From Aphrophora alni (taxonomy: Eukaryota > Arthropoda > Insecta > Hemiptera > Aphrophoridae), in contig OY740768.1 in the NCBI GenBank assembly GCA_963513935.1, positions 35,648,216-35,712,215 of the forward strand: a stretch of DNA of 64,000 nucleotides, written 5' to 3'. The position numbers were made by a program, and so were the translations under genes. The notes under the pieces were generated by a model. That model was not told where the DNA came from and made no database searches. It worked only from the letters and a program-made list of their open reading frames with translations. Below, piece after piece: positions 52,020 to 64,000 of this stretch; the first letter of the stretch is position 1, and each line of letters starts with the position of its first letter.

Positions 52020-52260
52020 TATTGCTTCTTCTACCTCCCCACGTGTCCACCTCATTAATATCTCCAAGTATCGTACGTCACATCCAAGACTTTAGGGTGA
52101 TTTCCTATACAGGACAGGAACCTGTCCCCTAAGGAAGACACACTCCCCTAAGGGTGTAAGTTGCCACGTGCCGTACAGCCCCTTTCAGGATACATTAGCT
52201 TTCACTTCCTTGTGAGTCGGGTGCGCAAGATTGACTGGCTCTTTGCATACTGATTAATGA
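52020..52260. promoter_or_regulatory. Island with two CACGTG E-boxes and a 16-bp palindrome
   Basis: CACGTG occurs at 52040-52045 and 52165-52170. Between them GGACAGG-AA-CCTGTCC (52112-52127) is a perfect 7-bp inverted repeat, and TCCCCTAAGG is repeated exactly at 52125-52134 and 52144-52153. CACGTG is the core for bHLH-PAS/Myc/USF-type factors, including CLOCK-CYCLE. The cluster sits in an abrupt GC-elevated island without a coding frame. Candidate enhancer. Confidence 0.42.
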
Positions 52261-53069
52261 TGTAGTAAATATACATTCTCATAGAGTAATCATACATTCT
52301 AGATTGTAGGTTTTGTATTGCTTATTATTATTTTTGTACAAAATGTTTTATTACTGTATAATATATATATTGCGGATTCATGTATAATATTTCAAGTTAC
52401 AAAATTGCAATTATTTTAAATTAATTCCAAACCCCATAGTGAAATTAAACTTTAATTATATCTAAACAAATACAATGTGATACTTTTTGATTGTAACTTT
52501 TATTTCTTGCTAATTATTATTTTTTTATATTAAAACTTTTATTATATATAAAGAAACATATATCAATTACTAATTAAAACCAAACTGTACAGTGGAATCA
52601 ATTTTATCTTGAAAATGTTAGCATTATATTAATTGAAAATAATAATCAGTCATGAGGGTGGGAAGAATGAGGTTACATTTATTTCACTATGTAGTAACGA
52701 AAGTTAAGTGAAATAATAAAGATTTTAAAATTGTTTTGTATAGCTAAGCAGGTATGGATTTTTATTATATTATTTTGAATATTTGTAGGCATAAGTAGCT
52801 ATCCATTAATATAAGACTAGATGCTTGTTTTTAATTATTAATTCAGTATGGTTAGAAGTTTTAAAATAATTTTATAATCAATTATACTTTTAATAATAGT
52901 AGCTTAGGTTTAAACTTTTTACTATAATATTTTATTTCAATTACTTTGTGATTGACATTAAAAGCAATTGAAATTGTAATTTGTATTTCACTCTTCTCTC
53001 CCTCCCTATTCAGTTTCTAATTTGAGGAATAGTTTAAATTTGTCTGTTTGATTATTTAAAATTTACCGG
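52261..53069. other. AT-rich stretch, nothing recognised
   Basis: Low complexity with no supported feature. Confidence 0.5.
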
Positions 53070-53690
53070 GTGGCTAAAAAGTTCTCTCCACGATTTTCGT
53101 TACATCGATTTGTTTGGGACCAAATTAAGTTTATACTTAATCACTAATGCTACCGTTTATGCTAGTAACAATATTTGTCCGCCATCTTGGATTTTTTAAA
53201 TTTTAATAATTGTAATATAATTGTATGAAACATGATTAAACATAGTTTTTCAAAAATCAGACTCAATATTTTAAAATATTTGTGATATTTGTACTGCATT
53301 GGAGTTTGATGTTTCAATGGCGGAATAGTTATGTTTTCCATATAACAGTTTCAAACTAGTTAGAAATATTGATCTACATCATATGACTTTTAATTACTGT
53401 TGACGACTTGAATGATAAACACCTTCTACCACTGAAATGAACTTGAGCTACAAATAATATAAAACATTCAACGTGACTTTTGTAGTATTTAAAAAAATCT
53501 AATGTTAGTGAAAACCCATGTTTAATATTTTACACGACCATAAATACTATTTTTAAACATTGACTAAAATCCAAGATGGTGGGGAAAATTGTTAATCATC
53601 AATAAAGTACGAGAGACCAGATATCAACTTAATTTAATTTCAAATCAATTGGTGATTCCAGTTTTTGTGTACAAATTATATGTACTTAAT
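53070..53690. mobile_element. Foldback/MITE-like element, ~560-620 bp near-palindrome
   Basis: The two halves are imperfect reverse complements about a centre near 53380. Anchors: CCATCTTGGATTTT (53182-53195) pairs exactly with AAAATCCAAGATGG (53566-53579); ATTAAACAT (from 53235) pairs with the ATGTTTAAT ending near 53527; ATCGATTTG (53104-53112) pairs with CAAATCAAT (53641-53649); TTCAATGG (53313-53320) pairs imperfectly with CCACTGAA (53429-53436). All midpoints fall within 6 bp of each other. No coding capacity. This is the form of a non-autonomous foldback transposon, and a transcript would fold into a long hairpin. Exact ends and target-site duplication are not resolved. Confidence 0.75.
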
Positions 53691-53859
53691 ACGTAAAGTT
53701 TATATCAAGGGGTTACCTTTATATGTAGTACACTGCTTTTTAGGTTTGACATATTTAAAAATTTTCATACCAACACAAAATAAACATTATATTATGAATT
53801 ACCCAAACAGCTTAACTGAGGTATTTAACTAGTATGTAAATCCATGAACCTTTCTTGAA

Positions 53860-54170
53860 TAAGCAATGACCTCACCTGTCCATTATAGCCGACTGGCTGC
53901 AAATAGTTCCTTAATGTATTCGAATTTCGATCAGGTTCCCTGCGTTAATCCATACGATGTTACCGTTAAGGGGGTTGAAGTTCTATAATTAATGAATCGA
54001 AACGTTCACAAAAAGAGACAGTAGAGGTCAAGACGTGGGAATAGCGCTCGTTGCCCCAGCCGGTTCTTTCCCTCCGTGAGAACAAATCTCAGGTTCAACT
54101 TGTCGTTCTTGCAGCATCCCTTCCAAACAATGGACCATCTTTTATACACTGACAATCTCTATTGAAAAGG
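53860..54170. promoter_or_regulatory. GC-elevated unique island, candidate enhancer
   Basis: About 300 bp of complex sequence with CTCACCTGTCC, GACTGGCTGCAAATAG, GCGTTAATCC (a TAATCC Bicoid/Otx-type core), AATTAATGAATCGAAACG and AGCGCTCGTTGCCCCAGCC. All frames are interrupted. Regulatory role is inferred from composition and motif words. Confidence 0.35.
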
Positions 54171-55439
54171 AATTACCATTTTATTGAAATTATAACGGTT
54201 GCAAGTCTCGTTCATTATTATTCAGAATGTAAGAATTGTTTGTTTAATATGATAATAGATTTAGCAAATTATATACAATAAACTATTCAAAAAGATTGCA
54301 GGACCTTTCTCACTCACCCAACCGCAAAATCAAAAGTAACAGAAAATAATTCCTCCCCATTGCTCAATAATGTCTCTATACTACTTTAGAAGTGAGAAAG
54401 AAATATATTGGAGTGAATTGTTACCTCATAAATGTCTTATTGGAAGTAAATTAGTATTGAACATCAGTTGTACTTTTTTGTTTTTAATTTTAAAAACAAG
54501 TTTCATGTGTGTATATTATAAAGATATTTCTGTGTTTAAATATAGCCTACATTTATCGACATCATAAATCATATTAAATTGAAATTAAGTTTTATTGATA
54601 ACGATCAAGGATAATGATCCTATAATTTTAGTTTGTTTTAATTATCCCAAAACTGTATATTTTTTTTATTGTAATTTTTCACATTAGTTTAACTTCATTC
54701 TTTATTAAAATTTCAACGAAATATTTGTATTAATTTTTTTTAAATTACCTCCTTTACAATTGCGATTTTTGTATTTTCACTGAATATTCACGAAATGAAT
54801 TTTTTGGGTGAAGACAAATTTTTGCCTATAGAGGTTAGCACAATTTTACTAAAATCATTAGAGTCGATTTTTAGAAAATTGTATTTTAAGTTTGTGTTTT
54901 ACAATAAACTCTCCCAAATTACACGTTATCGATTGTAAAAATCTGTATACACTTGGACTGTATAGCACTGCAAAGAGATCATTAAACACTTTTCTGGAGA
55001 TCAGTGTCACAGACAGATGGGACACAGATATTTGCTGAACCAACTTTTATTCGCCTAAATGCAAGCATATTTAACAATTCTATAATAATCACGTAAAGTA
55101 TTGTAATATAACTAAGGCTACAGATTTGTAAATTTATATAAATTAATACTCGGCGTTAGGTTGTATATCAAATCCCGTAATTTTATAGAAAATATATAAA
55201 TAAGAGCCAACATTGAAAATAATCAAACTGAAAGAAAGGAATCTACGACTAAAGCTAGATATATGTTGGTCATTTATATGTTTTATATCTTCTATGTTTA
55301 TCACTTTATATCGGAAGTTGATCCATAACCTCGAAACGTTGTATATATTTCTGAATTATATCAAGAAAATGTTAATTAACTGAAACAGAAAAACAATAAT
55401 CCCTCCAATTTATATCATAATCGACAAAGAGAAACTTAT
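54171..55439. other. AT-rich stretch, nothing recognised
   Basis: Small chance frames at 54370-54567 and 54858-55043 lack any support. Confidence 0.5.
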
Positions 55440-55690
55440 TTCACCCATTGCAAGAACTTACCCTGATTGTTCACGTCACGTGCTAACGTGGTAGCTCAGG
55501 TAGGCCTACTAGTTTCTCTATTAGAACCCTTCACCTTTCCAACTCGGGACACAAGTATGGCACACGTCATGTCTAGTTTACCCCTTAGCTTAAGGGATGC
55601 ACCCTTAGGTGTGACACGCTTTATTTCTTACAACCCCATTAAAGAAACACTAACATTTCATTTCAATTTTACACCCCAGGATTGATTAGT
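55440..55690. promoter_or_regulatory. GC-elevated island with CACGTG and paired CCCTTAG words
   Basis: TCACGTCACGTGCTAACGTGG packs a CACGTG E-box and two further ACGT cores, near 55473-55490. CCCTTAG is repeated in ACCCCTTAGCTTAAGG and ACCCTTAGGTGTGACACG, where CTTAGCTTAAGGG also forms a short inverted repeat. A 72-codon frame crosses it without a recognisable domain. Candidate regulatory element. Confidence 0.32.
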
Positions 55691-57500
<1,810 letters not shown>

Positions 57501-59180
57501 GTCGCACTCTTATATACTCCTTACAAGTTAAACATATTCATAATAAGAACATTATAGTACACCATTGTAAAGAATAAATTTATTAAGTGGAAGTACACCT
57601 TATTTTATTAAACTTAAATTTTTTAAAATCAACTATATAATACATGAAGGAGTTTTCAAACTACCAGTATCAAATGCATAACAAAACAAAAGGTTTTAGC
57701 TGGAAACTTGGTATACAGTGTTATCTTATTAATTTGCATATGACAAAATTAGAGAACTCTTTAATTCGTCAATTTAACATTTTATTTTCAAATCACCACC
57801 TTTATTTTAACCAATGCAGAAATATGTCCACATTTATACAAATTATATATTTACTTTGTCCCATAAAGAAGTGTGAAAAAATCAGTGAAATAAATTTTTA
57901 GACTGCCATTTTGATAAAGCAAATATTCTAAGATAGCCTATATAGAGATATTTTATTGATAATATAAAACTAAATCAATAATCATCCAGTTTTAAATTTA
58001 ATTTATTACTTTGTCATTTGAAAATCCAAATAAGAAGTTTTGAATTTTTTTAAAATTGGATTTGGAGTTAATTTTTGAAAAAAAATAAAATCTCTCAAGG
58101 GTACACATAATTTTATAGGTCACCAGTTAATTCTTAAATTAATAAATATACATACTATCGTAAAATCCTACTTTTCAGATATTTTATTTGGAAATGCCGA
58201 AAGTTAAGAAAGTCTTAATATAATACAACGTGACTTACATTTACTTTTAAAAATCGCCAGAAACAGACTCTTACCTCCCAATATATGTTCGTTTGATACA
58301 TTTATATTGAAAAGAGTATTTAGGGGAAAAAATATATATACAAGTTAACAATGTAAACTTTTACCAAACTTATAACTCAAATAATTTGCACACTATTTGT
58401 TGGATGGTAGGCCTAATACTTGGTAGGCTATATCCCTACTAATACGGTACAAGGAACTACCGTTGTAATACGTTTACAATACTTAGACATATTCAACCCA
58501 TCTGAAATATTGTATAGTTGTAATTCAATTAATCCAATCTACAAAATATAAATACATTTATATAAAGTACATGAAATACAATTCATATCAGGACATAGAA
58601 GTCGTTGCTTAGCAACCGTCACAGTCAAACCTGTTGAAGAATAGTCCACAACCAAACTGTCGAGTTCGGAGATTTTATAAACAAAACATTTTATACCTAA
58701 ATGAAACAATCGTACACAGTCAACTTTGTTTGTAAAGTACATTTAAATTTTCTCTTTTAAATTTAAATAAATATATTTTTTAAATACCTATTTTATTTTA
58801 TAAAACTTAGTTTTAAATCAAACTTTTATAATTCAAGAATAATAACAACAATAACTCTTGAAGACATTTAAGGTTCCAAAATAGGTTTTAAGTGTGTTGA
58901 AACTGATAAAATTTTATATTGAACAATTTTTCTTCTATTTCTTAAAAACAATTATAGAATTTTAAAATTCTTATAGGCTATTTTATTACAATTATATTTT
59001 CTTCAAGTCCTTTGATAATAAATTAAATAGTAAACTGTGGTCAATTTTACATAGACTATAAAATAGATGTAACACTATTTTAATTTAAATAATATATCTA
59101 GAAGCCAGATTTTTAGAGGTATATCAGTAAAAAATGTATCACATAAGGGTTTTGTTACATGTTAAACAATTTTTGTTATT
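57501..59180. other. AT-rich stretch, no gene
   Basis: An 85-codon frame at 57644-57901 and a 67-codon minus frame at 58539-58742 have no family similarity I recognise and no splice context. Confidence 0.45.
58604..58616. promoter_or_regulatory. RFX-type X-box
   Basis: GTTGCTTAGCAAC is a perfect 6-bp inverted repeat with one central base and resembles the X-box bound by RFX factors at ciliary and other genes. It stands alone in moderately complex sequence, and no transcription start is visible nearby, so function is uncertain. Confidence 0.35.
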
Positions 59181-59183
59181 ATT

Positions 59184-59188
<5 letters not shown>

Positions 59189-59231
<43 letters not shown>
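59189..59231. repeat. TA microsatellite
   Basis: About 21 TA units. Confidence 0.96.
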
Positions 59232-59234
<3 letters not shown>

Positions 59235-60049
59235 TTAGAATTTCAAAATGTATTTCAAATTGTTATTAAGAAATTTCTTCTTACCTATAGACCTTACATT
59301 AGCTCTTATAAATGAATGTAAGATCTATAAATTCAGTACTCTCTTATACCTGCCTAAACGATGGTGAAATATTCGTTAAAATCTCGAGAAACCAAAAAAC
59401 GTCGTTTTAAAAATAATGTCAGTCAGTCGTTTGGTGTACAATCCAAACGAGAAACGATTAGACTGGTAGTTAACAAATTTGCTTACTTATTATTGAAAAT
59501 ACATATATATATATATATTTTTTCCAATTTTAAATAAATGACTTTTTGCTATTTTTTCGTTAACTCAATATTTGAGAATGGGTGTCATAAAAGTGAAACT
59601 GTGATAAAAGTGAAACTCAAAAATCAGATTTTTTGAAAATTAAAGTTAACGTTAGGCTAAGTGGTAACGTTTTGCTACTAATCAAACTATTCGTCTCCAT
59701 CTTTCAAAAAACCAGTTCGTTATTCGAAAAAGTATAAAAAATCTTTCATGTATTTTTTAACCAAATGCATTCATGTATATCTTAAATTGGTTGTACAGAT
59801 TTTTAAAAATAAATTAAAGCTTGAAAATCTATTTATTTGACAATAAAAAAGTTAAAAAAATAGCGTCCTCTGTTTTCTCCATAACAGCTGTATACTCAAA
59901 TATTAATAATTAATGCAGAGTTATTACATTTTAAAAATTTTACAATATTATATGTCGTATATTATTATTTTATGCCAGTATTTCAGTTATTTAAAATACT
60001 AACGTAAATTGTTTTGAAATGTTAAACTTAACTTTTCCACTAGACATAA
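59235..60049. other. AT-rich stretch with a 17-bp doublet
   Basis: ATAAAAGTGAAACT is repeated at 59587-59600 and 59604-59617. A minus-strand donor-like word (GGTAAGAAG) lies near 59283 without a partner acceptor. Nothing else is seen. Confidence 0.45.
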
Positions 60050-60300
60050 CAGAAGCAAATAAAACTCCCTGGGGAAGTCGTTCATCTACTTTATTAAAGC
60101 TCTGCAGGATATATAATTAATGTTTATAAAATATCCTCTCATCAAAACCTTCAAAATCCGCTTCATGTTTCAAAGACGATAAGGATGATGTATGCAGGCC
60201 GACATTATGACCTGACGACGCACGCACGCACGTTCACGTCCCACCTCATCAATCACTTCGCGTCACATGGTAATTAATAATTACTTTAATTAATTAAAAA
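60050..60300. promoter_or_regulatory. Candidate HOX-EXD / homeodomain enhancer
   Basis: TCATCAATCA (60246-60255) is TGATTGATGA on the minus strand, an exact fit to the HOX-EXD/PBX composite TGATNNATNN. Fifteen bases downstream, four TAATTA homeodomain cores (60271, 60278, 60287, 60291) are packed into 26 bp. Upstream, the GC-elevated CGACATTATGACCTGACGAC and a CGCACGCACGCACG run belong to the same unique island. The combination is typical of Hox-regulated enhancers. Motif reading is direct; function is inferred. Confidence 0.42.
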
Positions 60301-61088
60301 AATATGCTCCTCGTTGTTTGTAACAGGCACAGGGATGATTAAGAAGGGTATAACAGATTTGTCAGATTTCGTGTGAAACTCTTTTACACGGTTCAGAATT
60401 TGTCTACATTTTAATTTTTTTTTTCACTTTCTACGTTTATGAAATAAAGTATGATTTTCGTTATGTATAAAAAATTTTAAGTAGGCTATTTCTTTCTAAA
60501 TGTTGTATGTATTAAAATATCAAAATTGTATATCTATTTGTGTAATTTATTTAAATAATAGTAATTAAGCAGTTTCATTGCAATACCAAATACCGTTACA
60601 GAGTCATATAATTTTTCTCAAATTCGACTCTGACGATTTAAAACAATTTTAGTTAGTCAAGACGTGACTTGACTACCACTATGAAAATATTTTACTTCAT
60701 ACATAAACTATTTTGTATTTAAATAGTTTTATTAGAGATCTATTTTGCATACTGTACAAAGGGTAGGAATATACCACTATCGTTAATATTACAAACAACA
60801 GATTCTAATAACTTTGTCTGGTTTTAGGGAATGTTTGTACAATCAAAGTTCCTCTCAGATAGCCTAAGCCTGTGTAAACAACCCTTGCAGAATATTCACC
60901 ACAATGTTTCCCCCTACTAATAAGTTTCCAATTTCATCTGCTAGCAATTCTAAACTTTAATGGACGACAGAATGAATTTTGAATTACGGAAATTCGTCAC
61001 ATTATTGTAATGTTATAAAATTTCTTTATTAAAACTTTATTTATTATTATTAATAATAATAAGTATTACATATATATTTTTTTTACAG
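60301..61088. other. AT-rich stretch preceding a candidate exon
   Basis: A small richer patch at 60825-60960 holds CTAAGCCTGTGTAAACAACC. The last bases before 61089 form a pyrimidine tract ending TTTTTTTTACAG, a strong 3' splice site. Confidence 0.45.
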
Positions 61089-61186
61089 ACGGAAATCCTG
61101 GCTATGGAGTAATTTTTTAGATAAAAAAAATCCAGATGCTCCATTTCATCATTTTCGAACAGTCACTTTTCCAGAAAATTAAATAG
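61089..61186 (+). other. Candidate internal exon (98 nt)
   Basis: A T-rich tract and ACAG end at 61088, and the stretch is followed by GTAAGT (61187-61192) after an AG, together a near-ideal 3' and 5' splice site pair. In one frame, entered at the second base, it is open for about 30 codons (starting RKSWLWSNFLDKKNPDAP and later TVTFPEN) and then meets TAA four codons' worth of bases before the donor; the other two frames stop earlier. This fits a non-coding RNA exon, a poison exon, or a penultimate exon with the stop codon close to the splice junction. The aromatic SWLWSNF segment is vaguely like the start of a BED finger but too short to claim. No neighbouring exon could be identified. Confidence 0.3.
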
Positions 61187-61435
61187 GTAAGTCTCAATTA
61201 TCAGTTATGGTGTTTTCCTATTTTTTTAGTGATAGAACTAAAGTTGAAATATATAATACTCCACTTTTAACTTACATTATTTTTTTCCTTGTTATTTTTA
61301 TAGCCTATATATGTGTTTTATACTATGTTGAATTAAAAAAACAAAAAAGAAAAGAAAAAAGTGTTTAATTTTAATTTTATCGTTTTCAAAAGGTAAACAA
61401 ATGAAATTTCTGTCCGTTGAAATAAACTTAATTGT

Positions 61436-61438
<3 letters not shown>

Positions 61439-61480
<42 letters not shown>
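61439..61480. repeat. Poly-T run of 42
   Basis: An uninterrupted T42, followed further on (61540-61575) by more T-rich sequence. It could be the reverse of a retroposon poly-A tail on the minus strand, but no body is recognised next to it. Confidence 0.95.
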
Positions 61481-61482
<2 letters not shown>

Positions 61483-61489
61483 TCTTTAG

Positions 61490-62519
61490 AATAGAAAGTT
61501 TGCTTACATTACCTAGTAATTACATTAATTATCTTTTCTTTTTTTTTTTCCTTTTTTTTTATTTTCTTTTTTTTTAGCGAGTTATAATAACTCGCTCACG
61601 AAGTATTTGGCTTATTAACTTATATTATGAATATAGTTGATAACAGTAATAATAATAAGAAGAAATTGAAAAATGAAATGAAATTAAATTTGTCAAATTC
61701 TATTCAGAATTTATCCACAAATATTTAGTTACTCATCAAAATATAACTCACCAACCTTCTCAAAAGACGGCACAACATCTATTATCAATAACATTTTTCA
61801 ACTTATTCGTTACAAATTTTGTAAAATCGATCAAATTATACCATGAAAATAACCACACAGGTATAAAACTGTCTACTAACATGAACCGATTTGTCTCATA
61901 AACTGTGTATAAATTACACTGCTACTAATTTGCTTCATAAAACAATTGTAAAAACTGAGAGAATCAGAATATACACACAAAAATTGAGACTGTTATTTGT
62001 TGAACACTTGTTGATTCCATTAGATTGGTATTTTATAAAAAACATATTCTATAGCTAAACATTTTTAGTTATTTATAATTTAAAGTTTATTTTTAGTTAA
62101 AAAAAAAAAAATGTTTAATACAAATAAGAATGTGAAGTTTAAAAAAAAAACACTAGTTTTGTTGCTGTTGTGTAAATAAAAAATAAATAAAATTAATTAA
62201 AAAATAGTCCCTATGTAAAATTATGGTATGGGTAATAAACAATAAAGTAACCATCATTTAGGAAGACTACGATTTAGATCTCATTCCAGGATCATATTAA
62301 AAATAAAGTAAGTAGCAAAGAGGAAATGACGACAACTCAAATTAACGATCTGGAAAGTACGAAAACTCTTGATATTTGTACAATTGACTTAGGAAATAGT
62401 GACGCAATTGTGATGTATTTTTTTATATTTATTTCGTCATAACTTGGTGTCAGGTTTTATCGTGTGAATATTACTGAAAAAAAATTTTAAATAAAAGGAT
62501 TTACGTTTGTTTTGTTTTG
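61490..62519. other. AT-rich stretch, nothing recognised
   Basis: A GCGAGTTATAATAACTCGC palindrome lies at 61578-61596. Otherwise low complexity. Confidence 0.5.
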
Positions 62520-62890
62520 GCCTGATAAGTCAACCCATTGTACGGGATGACTTGGGGTGAATTTTCTGGGCTAGAGTTTAATGTTATCTTGCTCACAATA
62601 GGAGAGCAAGGTTTAATTGCGATTCCTCAGTGCATATATTCCAACATGGACGATGTAATGTATGGCCGCTCTTCACCCCTCATTTCCTACCCTTTTGTTT
62701 TTATCCCAGTCCGGGGTGATTTTATTTTTTGCTCCACCTCCGATCAGAGCGGCCATTGCTATAGCTTTAGAAAACATGCGCCACTTGTTCCACGCCCTCT
62801 CTAATGAAAAATGCAGGAAAAAGTTGATTTGAAACTTTTTAAGCTCCACCTCCTGGGCCGCATAATGTATTAGAGGTGGAGTTACGGACT
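62520..62890. promoter_or_regulatory. GC-elevated island with inverted PHO/YY1-like sites
   Basis: ATGGCCGCTCT (62662-62672) and AGAGCGGCCAT (62746-62756) are a perfect 11-bp inverted repeat 73 bp apart. Each contains ATGGC/GCCAT, the PHO/YY1 core. The sequence between has CCCAGTCCGGGGTG, and the island as a whole is high-complexity. An 88-codon frame (62538-62804) crosses it but shows no domain or splice context. Candidate regulatory or looping element. Confidence 0.4.
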
Positions 62891-64000
62891 TTGAAAATTA
62901 AGTTCTATGTCTGTTGAAACATAATACATTCCATAGATTTTGTTGTAGCCCATGAAATAATGCAGCTTGCAAACCTCATGACGGAATTCGTTTTAAATCA
63001 TCAATTAACATTTTCTATTGAGAATTATCAATCACAAATAATCTTAACGCTACTTGTTAACGCTATTATTATATAGTATTGTTGAATGAAGAATTAATGA
63101 TATTAATGGAATATAATACATGTTTTTCTTATTTATTTAAATTGTATACAAATTATATTTCTATTGCTGTAAGTAATAGCAGTAATTTGATTATTATTTT
63201 TTTTTTACATTATAGCTCCTTTGGTTGTCATCATTAAATGGATAAAAAACACATTCCACGACCCAAAAAATATTTGATATTGTACAACAGCTGTAATCTT
63301 AAAACAAAACAAAGTTTTACTAACTGGTTTTGACAGCAGTAGGAACAGCAATAGAAATATTATAGACTACACAAATTAAATACACAAAACATATAAGAGA
63401 AAAAAATTATGATTGTTTTAATTTTTGTTGTTGGTAAAGTAAATAAATATAAGGAATTCATGTCACCATGTAAATATTTTTGAAATTTAAGGGTATTTAA
63501 TTAGGGTGTTCCTACCCCCATCTTTGCTTGTTCCAACATAAAACAAAGTATAAATTTGTTTTTATTGTAACATTATGTTCATAAGAAACCTGTATTTCTT
63601 TTTGTATTTTCTTATAAAATACAATCCTTTGTTATTGGTACAAAAATCTTACTTGAATTACTTATGTGTTTAAATTAATTGATATCTTTTATAAAACAGT
63701 AATTTTTGATACGAAATGAGATCTTAATCATATTATTGTTCCAAATTTATCCATTTTCTTTCTCTAAATATATACCCTTTTATCATTTTTATCTGCAAAC
63801 TGAGCCTATTATTTATTCATTTTTAGATGTTTGTAATTTATATGCTTACATTTTTTTTGTGCTTTGGGTTTCAGCAGTTTCGCCAATAGTTGATGTACTT
63901 TGCTTGACTCACAGCTTCTTATCCCAGTTGACAAATAGAATGCTTTGGATTGTTGCTTATTTATTGATGTAGTGTAAATTGCTTTTAGTGCTTTTATATA
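62891..64000. other. AT-rich stretch to the window edge
   Basis: An 88-codon frame at 63706-63972 is hydrophobic (Phe, Ile, Leu, Tyr-rich) as expected from chance translation of T-rich DNA. No gene is supported. Confidence 0.5.

Noticed and set aside
58260..59290. Strong minus-strand donor-like words GGTAAGAG (near 58270) and GGTAAGAAG (near 59283)
   Set aside because: No matching acceptor or open frame was found at exon distance for either.
61439..61480. T42 as a retroposon poly-A tail on the minus strand
   Set aside because: No recognisable processed gene or LINE body adjoins it; kept only as a homopolymer.
62538..62804. 88-codon frame in a GC-elevated island
   Set aside because: No recognisable domain, no splice signals and no neighbouring exons; retained only as part of a candidate regulatory island.
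63706..63972. 88-codon hydrophobic frame resembling a membrane protein
   Set aside because: T-rich DNA naturally translates to Phe/Leu/Ile; no support beyond length.

Overview
This window reads as non-coding nuclear DNA of an arthropod, most likely an insect. It is very AT-rich, carries remnants of insect-type transposons (a Tc1/mariner-superfamily transposase and two non-LTR retrotransposons), has many TA microsatellites and two arrays of longer tandem repeats, and shows no open reading frame over 151 codons. The species cannot be named from sequence alone. The motif TAGGCTA/TAGCCTA and its palindromic form TAGGCCTA recurs dozens of times against the AT background and may be a lineage signature.

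Layout. 0-12 kb is the transposon-rich part: a dispersed short repeat (1668-1910), a broken transposase on the minus strand (2310-3330), a badly decayed LINE C-terminus on the minus strand (7920-8380), a younger 5'-truncated jockey-like LINE on the plus strand (8780-9675), a possible dead transposon (10615-11310) and a second copy of the short repeat (11715-11945). 13-24 kb is the tandem-repeat part: a 56/57-bp repeat arranged as alternating A/B dimers (13250-13945), five copies of a roughly 300-bp repeat (18900-20252), a compound TA/CA microsatellite, and a third copy of the short repeat (23090-23350).

From 24 kb to the end the sequence is mainly AT-rich desert broken by about fifteen islands of 100-600 bp with clearly higher GC and complexity but no coding signal. 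Several carry dense, recognisable binding-site words: E2F and CCAAT, NRF1/YY1-like, Su(H), GAGA with PHO/YY1, octamer/POU, CACGTG E-boxes, HOX-EXD with TAATTA clusters, and an RFX X-box. Two further islands lie at 5.5-6.4 kb. Their spacing suggests a long intron or gene desert with a regulatory archipelago, but this is inference from composition and motif words only.

Other structures: a roughly 560-bp foldback element (53070-53690), tandem or near-tandem duplications at 42.5, 43.4-43.8 and 46.3-46.7 kb, a degenerate TCAA/GTCA block (45080-45510), a roughly 220-bp CT microsatellite (57279-57500) and a 42-T run. The only candidate exon of a host gene is a 98-nt segment at 61089-61186 with strong splice signals on both sides. 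No tRNA, rRNA, CRISPR, operon or complete protein gene was found.
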